A model generated the notes under the pieces. It was not told the DNA's origin, made no database searches, and saw nothing but the letters and a program-made list of their open reading frames with translations. Shown piece by piece: positions 53,859-64,000 of a DNA stretch of 64,000 bases (position 1 is the stretch's first letter; each line of letters starts with the position of its first letter). Source of the stretch: Manis javanica (lineage: Eukaryota > Chordata > Mammalia > Pholidota > Manidae); the NCBI RefSeq assembly GCF_040802235.1, contig NC_133156.1, positions 26,741,343 through 26,805,342 of the forward strand, in the 5' to 3' direction. Made by a program: the position numbers and the translations under genes.

Positions 53859-55850
53859 CTTGTTTTCTTTGGGTATATTCCTAGGAGTGTAATTACTCGT
53901 TCAGACGGTATTTCTATTTTTAGGTTTTTGAGGAACCTCCATACTGCTTTCCAAAGAGGTTGAATCAATTCACATTCTCAACAACAGTGTGGGAGGGTTC
54001 CCCTTTCTCTGTATTTTTACCAACATTTATTGTTTCTCATCTTTTGGATATTGGCCATCCTAACTGGTGTGAGGTGATATCTCACTGCAGTTTTAATTTG
54101 CATTTCTCTAATAATTAGTGATGGGGAGCACTTTTCACATGCCTGTTGGCCATCCATATTTCTTCTTTGGAGAAGTGTCTGTTCAGATCCTCCGCCCAAT
54201 TTTTAATCAGGTTATTTGTTTTTTGGGTGTTGAGGCATATGAGTTCTCTATATATTTTGGATGTTAATCCCTTATCAGATACGTCATTTAAGAATATATT
54301 GTCCCATACTGTAGGATACCTTTTTTGTTCTATAGATGGTATCCTTTGCTATTCAGAAGCTTTTTAGTTTGATGTCGTCCCACTTGTTCATTTTTTATTT
54401 TGTTTCCCTTGCCTGAGGAGATGCATTCAGGAAAAAGTTGCTCATGTTTATATTCAAGATATCTTTGCCTATGTTTTCTTCTAAGAGTTTTGTGGTTTCA
54501 TGACTTACATTCAGGCCTTTGATCCATTTTCAATTTACTTTTGTGTATGGGGTTAGACAGTAATCCAGTTTCAGTCTCTTACATGTAGCTGTCCAGTTTT
54601 CCAAGCACCGTTTGTTGAAGAGGCTTTTTCCCCATTGTATATTCATGGCTCTTTTATCATATATTAATTCATTATATATGTGTGGATTTATATCTGGGCT
54701 CTCTATCCTGTTCCATTTATCTATGGGTTTGTTCTTGTGCCAGTACCAAATTGTTTTGATTACTGTGGCTTTGTAGTAGAGCTTGAAGTTGGACAGCATA
54801 ATCCCCCCAGCTCTGTTCTTCTTTCTCAGGATTGCTTTGGCTATTCAGGGTCTTTTGTGGTTCCATATGAATTTTAGAACTATTTGTTCTAGTTCATTGA
54901 AGAATGCTGTTGGTATTTTGATAGGGATGCATTGCATTTGTAGATTGCTTTAGCCAGGATGGCCATTTTGACAATATTAATTCTTCCTACCCATGAGCAT
55001 GGGATAGATTTCCATTTATTGGTGTCTTCTTTAGTTTCTCTCATGAGTGTCTTGTAGTTTTCAGGGTATAGGTCTTTCACCTCCTTGGTTAGGTTTATTC
55101 CTAGATATTTTATTCTTCTTGATGCAATTATGAATGAAATTGTTTTCCTTATTTCTCTTTCTGCTAGTTCATTAGTATATAGGAATGCAACAGATTTCTG
55201 TGTATTAATTTTGTATCCTGCAACTTTGCTGAATCAGTTAGTAGTTCTAATAGTTTTTTGGTGGATTCTTTAGGGTTTTCTATGTATAATATCATGTAAT
55301 CTGCAAACAGTGATAGTTTAACTTCTTCCTTACAAGGATGCCTTTTATTTCTTTGTGTTGTCTAATTGCTGTGGCTAGGACCTCCAGTTGAATAAAAGCG
55401 GGGAGAGTGGGCATCCTTGTCTTGCTCCCAATCTAAGAGGAAAGGCTTTCAGCTTTTTGGTTTTAAGTATGATGTTTGCTCTGGGTTTGTTGCATATGGC
55501 CTTTATTATGTTGAGGTACGTCCCCTCTATACCAATTTTTTTGAAAGTTTTTATCATTAGTGGGTGTTGAATTTTGTCAAATGCTTTTTCAGCATCAATT
55601 GAGATGATCGTGTGATTTTTGTCCTTTTTGTTGATGTGGTGGATGATGTTGATTGATTTTCGAGTATTGTACCATCCTTGCATCCCTGGAATAAATCCCA
55701 TTTGATCATGATGGATGATCTTTTTGCTGTATTTTTGAATTCGGTTTGCTAATATTTTGTTGAGTATTTTTGCATCTATGTTCGTTAGGGATATTGGTCT
55801 GTAATTTTCTTTTTTTGTGGTGTCTTTCGTTTTCTTGTTAGAGTGATGCT
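53723..55850 (-). pseudogene. L1 ORF2 RT to C-terminus, decayed
   Basis: Minus-strand frames contain the L1 RT hallmarks [10 protein letters not shown] (motif A), [12 protein letters not shown] (motif B region), [20 protein letters not shown] and [19 protein letters not shown]. These occupy different registers separated by stops, for example a break just after the motif B region near 55375. Divergence is comparable to the copy at 1-2453. It is inactive. Confidence 0.93.
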
Positions 55851-55863
55851 GGCTGTGATTCTT
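55851..55863 (+). repeat. L1 target-site duplicate, right
   Basis: GGCTGTGATTCTT, identical to 53155-53167. It borders the truncated 5' end of the L1. Confidence 0.93.
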
Positions 55864-56069
55864 AACACACTGAGATTTGAGAAGCACTTCGCTAGCCTAA
55901 AAACAAAGGCTGGCCTTTCCCTAACTTCCCCATCCCCTCCCCTGGATGAAGGGGCCACATAGGGAGCATAAATCTTGAGAGGAGCCATGGTGGAGCTCAG
56001 GTTCTTAAGGAAAGTAATTACCTTCTTCAGCGGATCCGAAACACCAGTCCCACCAAAATCACCCCAGAA

Positions 56070-56215
56070 CTTGTTAAACATCTATTCCTGAGCCTCATTC
56101 CTAAGGATTTTGACTCTGTAGATATGGGGCGGGGCTGGGATGTATATTTTTAACTCCCATCCTCAGGCCCCTGGAGTTTCCCAATGGTGGGAAATACTGG
56201 TTCAATCCAGTGGCC
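56070..56215 (+). mobile_element. MER5A-type relic
   Basis: CTGAGCCTCATTCCTAAGGATTTTGACTCTGTAG, GTATATTTTTAACTCCCATCC and CCTGGAGTTTCCCAATGG are diverged MER5A. GATTTGAGAAGCAC at 55876-55889 may be the end of another copy cut by the L1. Confidence 0.6.
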
Positions 56216-56800
56216 GCTGACTGGTGAGGACACTATGGGACCCGCAGCGCTGTTGAGTTCTGCATCTGCTGATGGTGGTGGGTGGATTGTATCACCCACC
56301 ACTTAGAGTTAAAATGGGTGAGAGGGATCAGTGTGGATAGAGGCTAGCGAGCCTGCCAGTGGAGGCTGATCTGCATCTCATTAGCATGCTCCCTGATGCT
56401 CCCGAATCATCCCTAACCTCTCTGTGCCTCTAGCCCTGCAGTCAGGTTTGGCCAGCTCCACTTCAGGACTGAGTGTCCCAGGCAACGGAACTGCTGGCGG
56501 GCTTGCCCCACCGCTAGCAGGCCTCTCCCACCTGCCGAGGCCTGCCTGCCAGCTTCCTCCTAAGTTGCTCTGCTCATAGGGGATTGGGCTTGGATGGACA
56601 GCCAGCTAGCTGGGCAAGGCCAGAGGGAATGGGAGTGAGAAGGGTGCCTGCAGAACGATCCTTTGCTGAGACTGTGTTTGCTGGCTTGAAAGGACCCACG
56701 GTTATGTGATCCCTGGCATGGGGAAGGAATCATATAACCCTCCCAGCTCCCAAGTGTTCTTTCTAACCTGAGGGCATGCAGAGGCAGGCCAGGGGACTGT
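56216..56800. other. Unique non-coding DNA
   Basis: Nothing recognised. Confidence 0.4.
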
Positions 56801-56804
56801 GAGA

Positions 56805-57015
56805 TATACAGGTGATAGGAGTTTAAATCCTGCTTTGGCCTATACTTGCTGTATGAACTTGGGAAGTTAGGTAGACTCTCTGAGTCTCATTTATCTCATC
56901 TGCAAAATGAGGATAATTATAAGGTCACTGTAAGCTAGCTTAAAAGCTGTAATGCTTGCCAAGTGCTTACCACAGGGCCTGGCACAGAGCAAATATTTGA
57001 CTAATATCAGCTGTG
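56805..57015 (+). mobile_element. MIR SINE, near full length
   Basis: GAGTTTAAATCCTGCTTTGGCC, TTGCTGTATGAACTTGGGAAGTTAGG, TCATCTGCAAAATGAGGATAATTATAAGG and CCACAGGGCCTGGCACAGAGCAAATATTTG. Confidence 0.93.
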
Positions 57016-57284
57016 ACCAGTGCCTGTGCCTCTCCAAGCATTTCATATTCCCCAGACCTTACCATTTTCAGGGCATCATTTGACAATAAGCTCAGTAGAG
57101 GGATGGCTCAGGAAGGCGGAAGAGCAGGGACCACTCTCAATTCCTCGGTGGACTAGGGGAGGCTCAGGGGTCTCCCACTGGGGCTCCTGCTTGGTCCACT
57201 GATGCATTACCAAGGCCCCTGACACCAAAGGAGCAGGGGCTCATCTTCGTCTCAGAGGTGCCTGTGTGAGACACTGTGCGATTG

Positions 57285-57405
57285 TTTCAGTCACTTCATC
57301 TGAGCCCATCCCCACTGCAGCCTGACGATTACCTTCCCTGATTTATACGTGAGGAGACTGAGGCTTGGCCAGGTTTGGTGATTTCCTTACTTGAAAGTCA
57401 CATTA
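57285..57405 (-). mobile_element. MIR core fragment (antisense)
   Basis: ATTTATACGTGAGGAGACTGAGGCTTGGCCAGG is antisense MIR. Confidence 0.65.
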
Positions 57406-57699
57406 TGACTTTTAAGAACCCTACACATTTTAGCTTTCATGGGATCCTTCTGCCATGAAAAAATACTAGAAATTATATTTTGTGACAATATTGGTATAAA
57501 GATGAATATGCTGTTACATATGAAAACTTTTTCTCAACCTAAAAGTTTGTTTTCTTCCTTGTGAATTTAAGAGAAATTAAACATTTGCATGGTCCCCTAA
57601 AAGAACTGTGGGCCCTGGTGCACCCACTGTGCCTCTGGGGACAGGTAGGCCCTGCCTTCTCCTTGGAATCCCGTGGTTTGGGATCCTGGGCTGTGCTGT

Positions 57700-57915
57700 C
57701 TAGAGCTAGCTGTGTAGTACAGGGATCACTAGTCACATGCGGCTGTTTAAATTTAAATTAACATTCAATAAAATTAACAAATTCAGGTCCTCAGTTTCAC
57801 CAGTCATGTTTCAAGTGCTTGATAGGCACATGTGGCTAATGGCTCCCATACTGTTCAGCTCAGAGAGAAAGCATTTCCATCACTGCAGGAAGTTCTGTGG
57901 AGTTCTGCTCTGGAG
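57700..57915. mobile_element. hAT-type non-autonomous DNA transposon relic
   Basis: CACATGCGGCTGTTTAAATTTAAATTAA, CAAGTGCTTGATAGGCACATGTGGCTAATGGC and GAAGTTCTGTGGAGTTCTGCTC are landmarks of the same family as 28658-29170, here in the opposite orientation and about 215 bp long. Confidence 0.75.
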
Positions 57916-57954
57916 AACTGACTCCAGCTGTTCCAGTCCTCTGAGTCTCTCTTC

Positions 57955-58125
57955 CTGGAGTATGATTCCTATTCTGGTCCAGTTCTTGAATCTACTGCTT
58001 ATTGGGTAGGCAATCCTGGGCAGAGTCTTCAAATCATCCAAGCCTCAGTTTCTCATTTACAAAATGAGATAATACTAAGGTTCATAATGAGGGTGAGGTT
58101 GGTACAATAACTAGCTTGTACTGAC
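57955..58125 (+). mobile_element. MIR SINE (convergent partner 1)
   Basis: TCCAAGCCTCAGTTTCTCATTTACAAAATGAGATAATACTAAGGTTCATAATGAGGG covers the MIR 3' half. Confidence 0.8.
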
Positions 58126-58127
58126 TG

Positions 58128-58345
58128 TTTCTCAGTGCTGGGCATTTGCCATGCATTGACTCATTCAGCCCTCTCAACAACTTAATCAGATGGGTACTTA
58201 TAGCATTTCCTTTTTAAAGGGCCCAGAGAGGTTAAATAACTGTCCAAGGTCACACAGCTGGTGAATGGTAGTGCTAGGATTTGAAACCAGGTCTATATGA
58301 CTCCAGAACCCACTTTCTTGACGATTAATGCTACCCAGTGACTGC
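58128..58345 (-). mobile_element. MIR SINE (convergent partner 2)
   Basis: GGGCCCAGAGAGGTTAAATAACTGTCCAAGGTCACACAGCTGGTGAATGG and GGATTTGAAACCAGGTC are a long antisense MIR. Confidence 0.93.
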
Positions 58346-58689
58346 AACCCCTCCTCAAAGACCAAGTGAGATAATGCATGCAGACGTTTTTTTGAAAACT
58401 TATAGATTGTCATACAGATATGAGACAACATAATTTTTGTCAGTAGTCAGAATAGTAATGAAGAAGGAGAGCTCCATCCAGTCCCAGCTCCCTTTCACCC
58501 ATGCTTTAGGGAGGACTTCCGTTTCAGTTATTTCTCTTCCCTCTAATTTCAGGGTTGGGCCAGCCTGACCTTTATGGACAGCTTTCCTAGGCAGCCTTTC
58601 AGGATCCTGGTCGTGCTGGCTGCCATCTACCACACCATTACTGGTCCTAATAAGGTGTTACTGCACATCTTTCCTCCCTGTGCTTTCAC

Positions 58690-58825
58690 CTCTCATATTA
58701 TCTGTCTTCCCTGCAGTCCTCAGAAGTAGGAGTACTCATTATCTCCATTTTACAGACAGATAAATTGAGGCTCTGTGGCCTTCGCAAGGTCACACAACCC
58801 CTCAAGGGCTCAGGCCACTGGCCCT
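58690..58825 (-). mobile_element. MIR SINE (antisense)
   Basis: CTCCATTTTACAGACAGATAAATTGAGGCTCTGTGGCCTTCGCAAGGTCACACAACC. Confidence 0.88.
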
Positions 58826-59915
58826 TTCCCTGCTCACATCCAGTTCCTTGACTTGTTTTGCTACATGAGAACCTAGCAGTGGTTGCTTACAAACTAGCAA
58901 ATGACTAAAGGTTCATCCACGTTTCTCAGAAGTAAATCAGGCCTCCCTACCCACAGTGGATTCCAGTTGGCTTAAATCAGTAGAGCTGGTTTTCAAGCCC
59001 AGTGTATGTCAGAATGGGAGTCTTGAATGAGAAAATCCCCCTTTTTATCTAATATCAGACTATTCTTCCCAACATGCAGTTCTGTTCTGGTTCTGCTTCT
59101 TTTCAAAAATCTTCAATAGCACCTAACTACTAACAGGAAAAATTATTTCAGTAGCTAAAGACTTCCTGACTAGCAGTACCTTGAAAGTCAACATTCTTTC
59201 ACTTTTAATTTCAATTTTGGTTTAAAGGCACAGTCCTTCCTAATTCCCCCTCCCTGACCCTCACCCCCTGGCTTTAAGCTATTGTAACAAACAGAATCTA
59301 TTTAGGATTCTTTCTTGAGAGCCTGAAGAGCAGCCCTAACATTGGCTGCTTGAGGCAGATGCGGGAGAGGGGAAGGGGGTAGGGCCAGAAAATACTGCAG
59401 GCTCCCAAGTGCATGGTAATTTTACCTTTAGATTTTGTACGGAGTATGGACATTCTTCAATCCAGAAGGATAAATCCAGTGGCCATTTCTTTTATGAAAG
59501 GCTTTCCAAACTTTAAAAAGTATCTTATTTCATTGCTTCATCCTAAAGCCTAGGAAATCCAGAGAATCCAGGTTCAGGAAGTCTGGCCGTCTGTCTTCAG
59601 TTCAGCCATTACTTTTCTGGGTGGCACGCAAACCTGTTTCCCTTACCTGAGAAATGGGAGCAAAAGGGCAGATGTGTTTCCTAGGAGTATTACATGGGCT
59701 ACTAATGAGCGCCTGCAGCATGCCTAAGAGAAGGGAAGGTTTTGGGTCATGAGGGAGAATGTCATCACTGATCTGTGCCTGGGTACTTCTGGCAGTGATG
59801 AGGATTCATTTCAATGTCCAAAACAAAGCCTGGCATTTTGAAGATATCTGGTATGAGCTTCTTTAGAAGAAGCTTGATTTGGCTTTGAATTCCTCCAGGT
59901 ACATCTGGTTCCCCA
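58826..59915. other. Mostly unique DNA
   Basis: A weak L2-like trace at 59100-59240 (TCTTCAATAGCACCTAAC). No other feature recognised. Confidence 0.4.
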
Positions 59916-59919
59916 TGAA

Positions 59920-60190
59920 AGGAACAGAATTAGTCACCGAGTCATAGACTTCTAGAACAAGAATGCCTGACTCACTCACTGCACATGGACCATTGCACAC
60001 ACAGATCATCGAGTACTAGAACCACAGCACATCCAGCCATGTGGCAGAACTTTTTGGGAGAGGACCAGAATATTAGAAGAGTGGAGCCCTTGCTGGTCAC
60101 ATCTGGAGGGGCTCCTAGAGGTCATCAAGTCCAGTTTTCCAATCTTGTGCTTCCTAGGGGATGAGAGACAACCCTATGGGCAGGGCCCTA
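59920..60190 (+). mobile_element. Ancient MIR-like/unassigned SINE
   Basis: GAGTCATAGACTTCTAGAAC and, further on, CAGAATATTAGAAGAGTGGAG ... GGGGCTCCTAGAGGTCATCAAGTCCAGTTTTCC match the old consensus CATAGAATCTTAGAGCTGGAAGGGACC...AGAGGTCATCTAGTCCA. Two overlapping starts suggest two fragments. Confidence 0.5.
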
Positions 60191-60339
60191 GGCCTCCACC
60201 CCTGCTTCTGGTAGTGCAGCTCTGCTTTTGACTGTTTAAAGATTGTGTTTCCAGGTATAATATAATTAGGAAAAAGAGATTCTCCCCACAAAAGCAACAG
60301 AGGGATTTCAAACCACAGATTCATTCTTCACAACGTATG

Positions 60340-60455
60340 TCATTTACAGAGGAAGAAGGAAGCCCACAAGGCTTAGGTGGCTGACTTAACCCAGGCCACA
60401 CAGGGAATGAGTGACTTCAGATCCAGTTCTCCGAAGAGCCAGGTTAGCTTACTGC
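60340..60455 (-). mobile_element. MIR-type SINE (antisense)
   Basis: TTACAGAGGAAGAAGGAAGCCC ... AACCCAGGCCACACAGGGAATGAGTGAC. Confidence 0.6.
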
Positions 60456-60814
60456 ACTGACCAAGGGACAAGCTTTGGGGAATGTGCAGCCCTGAACCAC
60501 AGCCAGAGGAAATCCCTTCCTTCACTGCCTTTGAGGGCTCATTTAGGGCTGAATAGAGACCACAGGGCTGCACAGACCAAGGAATCAGACCTGCATGAAT
60601 TGGAAGGAACTTTAAAGCTCTTCTCATTTCCCTCAAGGGCAAGTGTTCCCGCCTGAGTCTCACAGCCTTAACTGGAGGCCACCTAGGCTCTGGTTCTCCC
60701 AGTGACAGGGAGCTTTCCATACTCTGAGATGACTCTTTCGGGATTGTGCTTGAGATCACTGACCAAGACGATGAGGAGAGAGATCTTGTAGCACTTTTCT
60801 TCCTGGTTGTGCTG

Positions 60815-60945
60815 AGACGTTTATCAATGACTTGGACAGAGACATGGATAAAAAGCACCAAGTATCTGAATGTTAGAATCAAGATTCTGAGAAGCTGGAG
60901 CAGCGAGCTGAAACACAGGGTGAAGTGAATCATGGTCTCATTAAA
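60815..60945 (+). mobile_element. L3/CR1-type LINE relic, RT fragment
   Basis: CGTTTATCAATGACTTGGACAGAGACATGG encodes FINDLDRDM-like residues. With AGAATCAAGATTCTGAGAAGCTGGAGCAG downstream, this corresponds to the CR1/L3 RT stretch that reads FINDLD in the consensus. Only about 130 bp remain, and the FADD catalytic block that should follow is deleted or decayed. Confidence 0.7.
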
Positions 60946-61119
60946 GTCCTGCAGCTTAGTTGCACAGAATCAGCCTGCACAAGCAGAGGTTGGGGATGGC
61001 ATGACAATGTATCTGAGAGCTCTCATTTCTGCATGCTCCACAATCAACGGTATGAGCCAGCTGATGCAAACTAATAGCACTGTGTTTAGATTCATGTAAA
61101 TTAACTGTTTTCCTTTTCA

Positions 61120-61205
61120 AAATTGTAATATGAAGTAGGGCAATGAGGATCATAGAAGGCAAGCACTTGCCCAAGGTCACACAGCCTGAATCTGTGTGTT
61201 ATGAA
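61120..61205 (-). mobile_element. MIR core (antisense)
   Basis: AGCACTTGCCCAAGGTCACACAGCCTG. Confidence 0.75.
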
Positions 61206-61700
61206 CCACCTTCTGTTGCCTTCCCATCTATGCAATGGGGTCGGGAGTCACAAGGAGGCTGAGTTTGATTTACGCATGCATTCTTAAATGGTCTGTTCAT
61301 GCACCTGCACTTGCTTACAGCTAGGCTCACACAAGCCCCACAGCTACCAGTTTATTTACTCACGTCGTATTCATTCTGTTAAGCAGGTGAATGCTAATCG
61401 TGTGATTAACGTACCCCTACAGTTATTCAAAAATTGTCTCCTAAGTATGTGTGTATACTGTCTTGTGAATGTGCATACTCACCCACATGCAGATTTTCCT
61501 GTGAGGCTGGGGAACCGAGAGCGTGAGGACCCACCCCAGACAAGTGCCCGCTCATGGCTTCCCAGAACAGCCTGCGGCTGGGCAGCAAGCTTAGACTTGA
61601 CTGGAGACCAGTGGCTTCCTGCTCCTCTGGGTGCAGCCTGGACCTTCTCCAGAGGGCTCAGTGGACCCCACCCTCACCACGGTCTCAGGCTTTGATTCTG
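61206..61700. other. Unique non-coding DNA
   Basis: Nothing recognised. A 135-codon plus-strand frame at 61288-61695 is unsupported. Confidence 0.4.
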
Positions 61701-61704
61701 CCTT

Positions 61705-61935
61705 GGCTTTGAAAACTAATAATAAATGATAGTTACTGGGTGCTTTTCTATGGGCTAGGCACTGTGCTAAGCACATTAATGTGCATGACTTATTTAGTCT
61801 TCATACAATCCCAGGAAAGCAGTACTCTTTATAGCTCCATCTTATAGATAAGGAAACTGAGGTTTGTAGGCTTAACTCGCCCGAGGTTATGTAGTTAGCA
61901 AGCGGTGGAGCTGGGACTTGAACCTCATAGTTGGG
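61705..61935 (-). mobile_element. MIR SINE (antisense), near full length
   Basis: GGGCTAGGCACTGTGCTAAGCAC, ATAAGGAAACTGAGGTTTG, CCCGAGGTTATGTAGTTAGCAAGCGGTGGAGCTGGGACTTGAACC. Confidence 0.95.
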
Positions 61936-61944
61936 TTCACAAGT

Positions 61945-62090
61945 GACCACAGCTTCTCTTCCTGGCAGCGTGGTCAGGAGGAAAGAACCTGGCTCAAGTT
62001 CTCACCCTGTGACTTTGGGCAAATCCCTTTCTTTTGGGGGACTTTATTTTCCAGCTTCCAAAAGGAAGGGAGGATCATTAAATGTTCTTT
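61945..62090 (+). mobile_element. MIR fragment
   Basis: CAGCGTGGTCAGGAGGAAAG and CTCACCCTGTGACTTTGGGCAAATCCC are MIR 5' region and core. Opposite in strand to the preceding MIR. Confidence 0.7.
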
Positions 62091-62119
62091 CAGCTTTCAT
62101 TCTGCCCTTGCTTTTCTTA

Positions 62120-62720
62120 AGTCCAGATCCTTCCATTTTTCAACTAGTATTTATTGAGTGTGGTTATGTACCAGGTCCTGATCTCAGGCACTGGGAATTC
62201 ATGAGTGAATAAGATACACAAAGCTCCTGTCTACAAGGGGCCCAGTGTCTAGTGCAGGAGGCAGTCACTAAACAAACAATCAAGAACATATTGGTCGTGA
62301 TAAGTGCCATGGAGAAAATAGGATGATGTGATAAAGATGGGCATAAGGCAGGGGGCTACATCAAACAGGGGGTTAGAAGGGGACACTGAGCTGAGAACTG
62401 GGTAACAAGGAGTCAGCCACCTAAAAATCTTAAGTAGAGGGAAACCACAAGTACACAAGCCCTGGGCAGGTCACAGTTTGGGATGTTTTCAAGGTGAAAG
62501 GAGGTCCATGTGCCTGCAGCTTAGTGAACAATGGGGAGGGTGCTAGAAGGTATCATTGGAGAAGCAGGCAGCGCCCAGATGTTATGGAGCCTTCCAAGCC
62601 ATGAAAAGGAGTTTAGATTTTAAAAGGAGTTTTAGATTTTGCTATGGGAAGCCACTGGAAAACTTTAAGCAGGGAAGTGATATGAACTGACCTATGTTTT
62701 CACAAGGTATTTGAAAATAG
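62120..62720 (-). mobile_element. L2 LINE (antisense), about 600 bp
   Basis: ACTAGTATTTATTGAGTGTGG, CACTGGGAATTCATGAGTGAATAAGATACACAAAGCTCC, TGATAAGTGCCATGGAGAAAATAGG, GAGCCTTCCAAGCCATGAAAAGGAG and GGGAAGCCACTGGAAAACTTTAAGCAGG. A short direct duplication of TTTTAGATTTT-like sequence occurs at 62610-62640. Confidence 0.92.
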
Positions 62721-64000
62721 TGGTCATAGGTGCTGTGGGCCAGGAGGCACCCACAGAGCTCAGGTGCCTCTGTGCTCTATAAGCCTGTTTACTTGCTCGG
62801 GCCTGGTGCCAGGCAACAAGGGCAAGGGCATATGTCCAGACATAGGCCCTCTCGCCAGCAAACCACTTGCCAGATCTGTGGGTCCTATAGCATCAACACA
62901 GTTCTGGCACCAACCCCCACCTAAGGGTTCATTCTCTTTACATCTTATCCCCCTTCAGGTGCCCCCTTCAGGTGCCCCCCCCCTCCTGCTGCCTGACCTA
63001 AGCTCATCTCTGCAAGGTGCCCTGTGCAGCTGCTGAGCAGTGTTTTGTTGGGGCCTGCCTTACATGGGTGCTGACCTGGTGAACAGGAAGCTTTCTGCAA
63101 AGCAGGGCAAGCAGAACTGGGAGGCTGCATATATCCTGGGCCCACTGGGCCATGGAATGAGTAGACCTGGGGCACGGACACATTCTCCCCTGGAATGCCA
63201 TTCCCGGGTGGCGGAGGGCAGTGGGGGTGGTGGGGAGTTGGGGTCTGAATGACTCAGGGGTTCCCTCGCACTTTCAGGAAGCTATGTCAGGGATAGAAGG
63301 AGTATGGCTTTTGCTCGGAGCCGGCTTTGTCTTGAAGTGCAGTGGTAAGCCAGGTGTGAGACAGGGAACAGGAAGGGCGAGAAATAGAGAGCATCTCTTT
63401 TTTGTCACTGGCTTTAGGGCCCCAAGTATAGAATCCACCTCCATCCTGGCCCCTCTTTTCAGAGGTGCTGGGCTCAGGACACTGTGAGGGATGGTGGCCC
63501 AGGGGCTGGAGGAGGGGGAATATTCAAATTCCTTTCTGTCACAGGCTTTCAGATGCCAAGTTGAGCAGACTTTGCATTCCTGCCTCTATCCTGCCTCTCA
63601 TGTTGGGATGCTACCTGCAAGGTCTGAGAGAATTTGCATTCAGTTCCCTTGACTCTGGAAAGAGAAGGATCCGGGCCTCTCCTTTTCCCCTATGCCCTTA
63701 AAGTTAACTCTTCCGAGCGAGGCAACTGGAAAAACAAGTCTTGCCTGTTTCATCCGGGAATGCTCAGCACATCTGGCTGGCAGCCATGTAGCTCCTTGTA
63801 GTCACGACTCCCCCAGGCAGGCCAGGCACCAGCCTGGTGTGCACAGCCTCACATTTTGCTTCTAGATGGCCCAGTTTGGCAACCAAGATCTGCTTTCCTC
63901 CCCGCCCACCCCACTCCCTGTGGTTGGCCCTGAGAAGTCTCACATTTTGACCCAGGCTGGACTTCAGGGACAAACCGTGTGGGAAATGGCAAGGGAGAGA
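62721..64000. other. Unique, GC-moderate non-coding DNA
   Basis: No repeat family, exon or RNA gene recognised. A small CCCCTTCAGGTGC duplication lies at 62951-62977, followed by a C run. Confidence 0.45.

Larger units (their letters stand above)
53168..55850 (-). mobile_element. Lineage LINE-1, 5'-truncated, with perfect target-site duplication
   Basis: Antisense copy of the same L1 lineage as 1-2813. Read on the minus strand it starts within the ORF2 RT domain (near the ATACCAAAAAC-type junction upstream of motif A), continues through RT and C-terminal region, a 3' UTR with the G-rich block (53395-53450 on the complement) and an A-rich tail at 53168. Flanking 13-bp repeats are identical. 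The insertion site reads TT|AAGA on the minus strand, a good variant of the L1 endonuclease consensus. The 3' end of ORF2 carries a 77-bp tandem duplication. Confidence 0.97.

Noticed and set aside
60373-60933. 186-codon minus-strand frame with a hydrophobic start
   Set aside because: Its first part is the antisense of the L3/CR1 relic and its last part overlaps a MIR. It is a shadow of transposon sequence.
1-64000. CRISPR arrays, operons, phage, toxin or bacterial defence systems
   Set aside because: Base composition, repeat content and absence of dense coding frames are mammalian. The regularly repeated units seen are microsatellites only.
1-64000. tRNA genes suggested by MIR sequence
   Set aside because: MIR 5' ends derive from tRNA, but no copy retains a full cloverleaf or a CCA-proximal acceptor stem that I could see.

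Overview
This window looks like ordinary non-coding nuclear DNA from a placental mammal. The evidence is a dense mix of LINE-1 copies, ancient MIR and L2 elements, hAT-type DNA transposon relics (MER5A-like and others), MaLR/ERV-type LTRs and simple-sequence repeats, with no operons, ribosome-binding sites or long uninterrupted reading frames. I found no protein-coding gene, rRNA, tRNA, CRISPR array or bacterial/phage system. Reading frames of 60-190 codons occur throughout, but outside L1 they resemble no family I recognise and are compatible with chance. The window is most likely intergenic or lies inside a long intron.

The youngest recognisable material is one lineage of LINE-1. Copies lie at 1-2813 (+, cut by the window edge), 7123-7613 (+, 5'-truncated) and 53168-55850 (-, 5'-truncated with a perfect 13-bp target-site duplication). 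All three share a 3' UTR with a G-rich polypurine block. I saw no lineage-specific tRNA- or 7SL-derived SINE (Alu, B1/B2, CAN, Bov-tA or ERE type) in 64 kb. L1 activity without a young SINE partner would fit a pangolin-like laurasiatherian, but that assignment is an inference.

Layout. 1-8.96 kb: lineage L1, older L1 ends, a (GA)28 microsatellite, an MLT1-type LTR, a small GC-box cluster, the truncated L1 and an old L1 3' end. 9-29 kb: mostly unique DNA with scattered MIR and L2, a hAT relic at 15.5 kb, two old LTR relics at 22-23 kb and a CA-rich tract at 24.8 kb. 29.8-31.3 kb: a long old L1. 31-45 kb: MIR/L2/MER5A mosaic, two related LTRs in head-to-head orientation at 33.7 and 36.4 kb, and a small CpG-rich promoter-like patch at 40.2 kb. 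45-53 kb: GC-richer DNA with many MIRs, a candidate non-coding exon with a good splice donor at 46.69 kb, and a CpG-rich 131-bp LTR-like insertion inside a MIR at 51.4 kb. 53.2-55.9 kb: the minus-strand L1. 56-64 kb: MIRs, a convergent MIR pair, an L3/CR1 relic at 60.8 kb and an L2 at 62 kb.

No genes work together here. The points worth following up are the small LTR-like insertion, the inverted LTR pair, the CpG-rich patch, the candidate exon and the structure of the L1 insertions. Repeat family names and element boundaries were assigned by eye from remembered consensus features, so edges are accurate to tens of bases unless stated otherwise.
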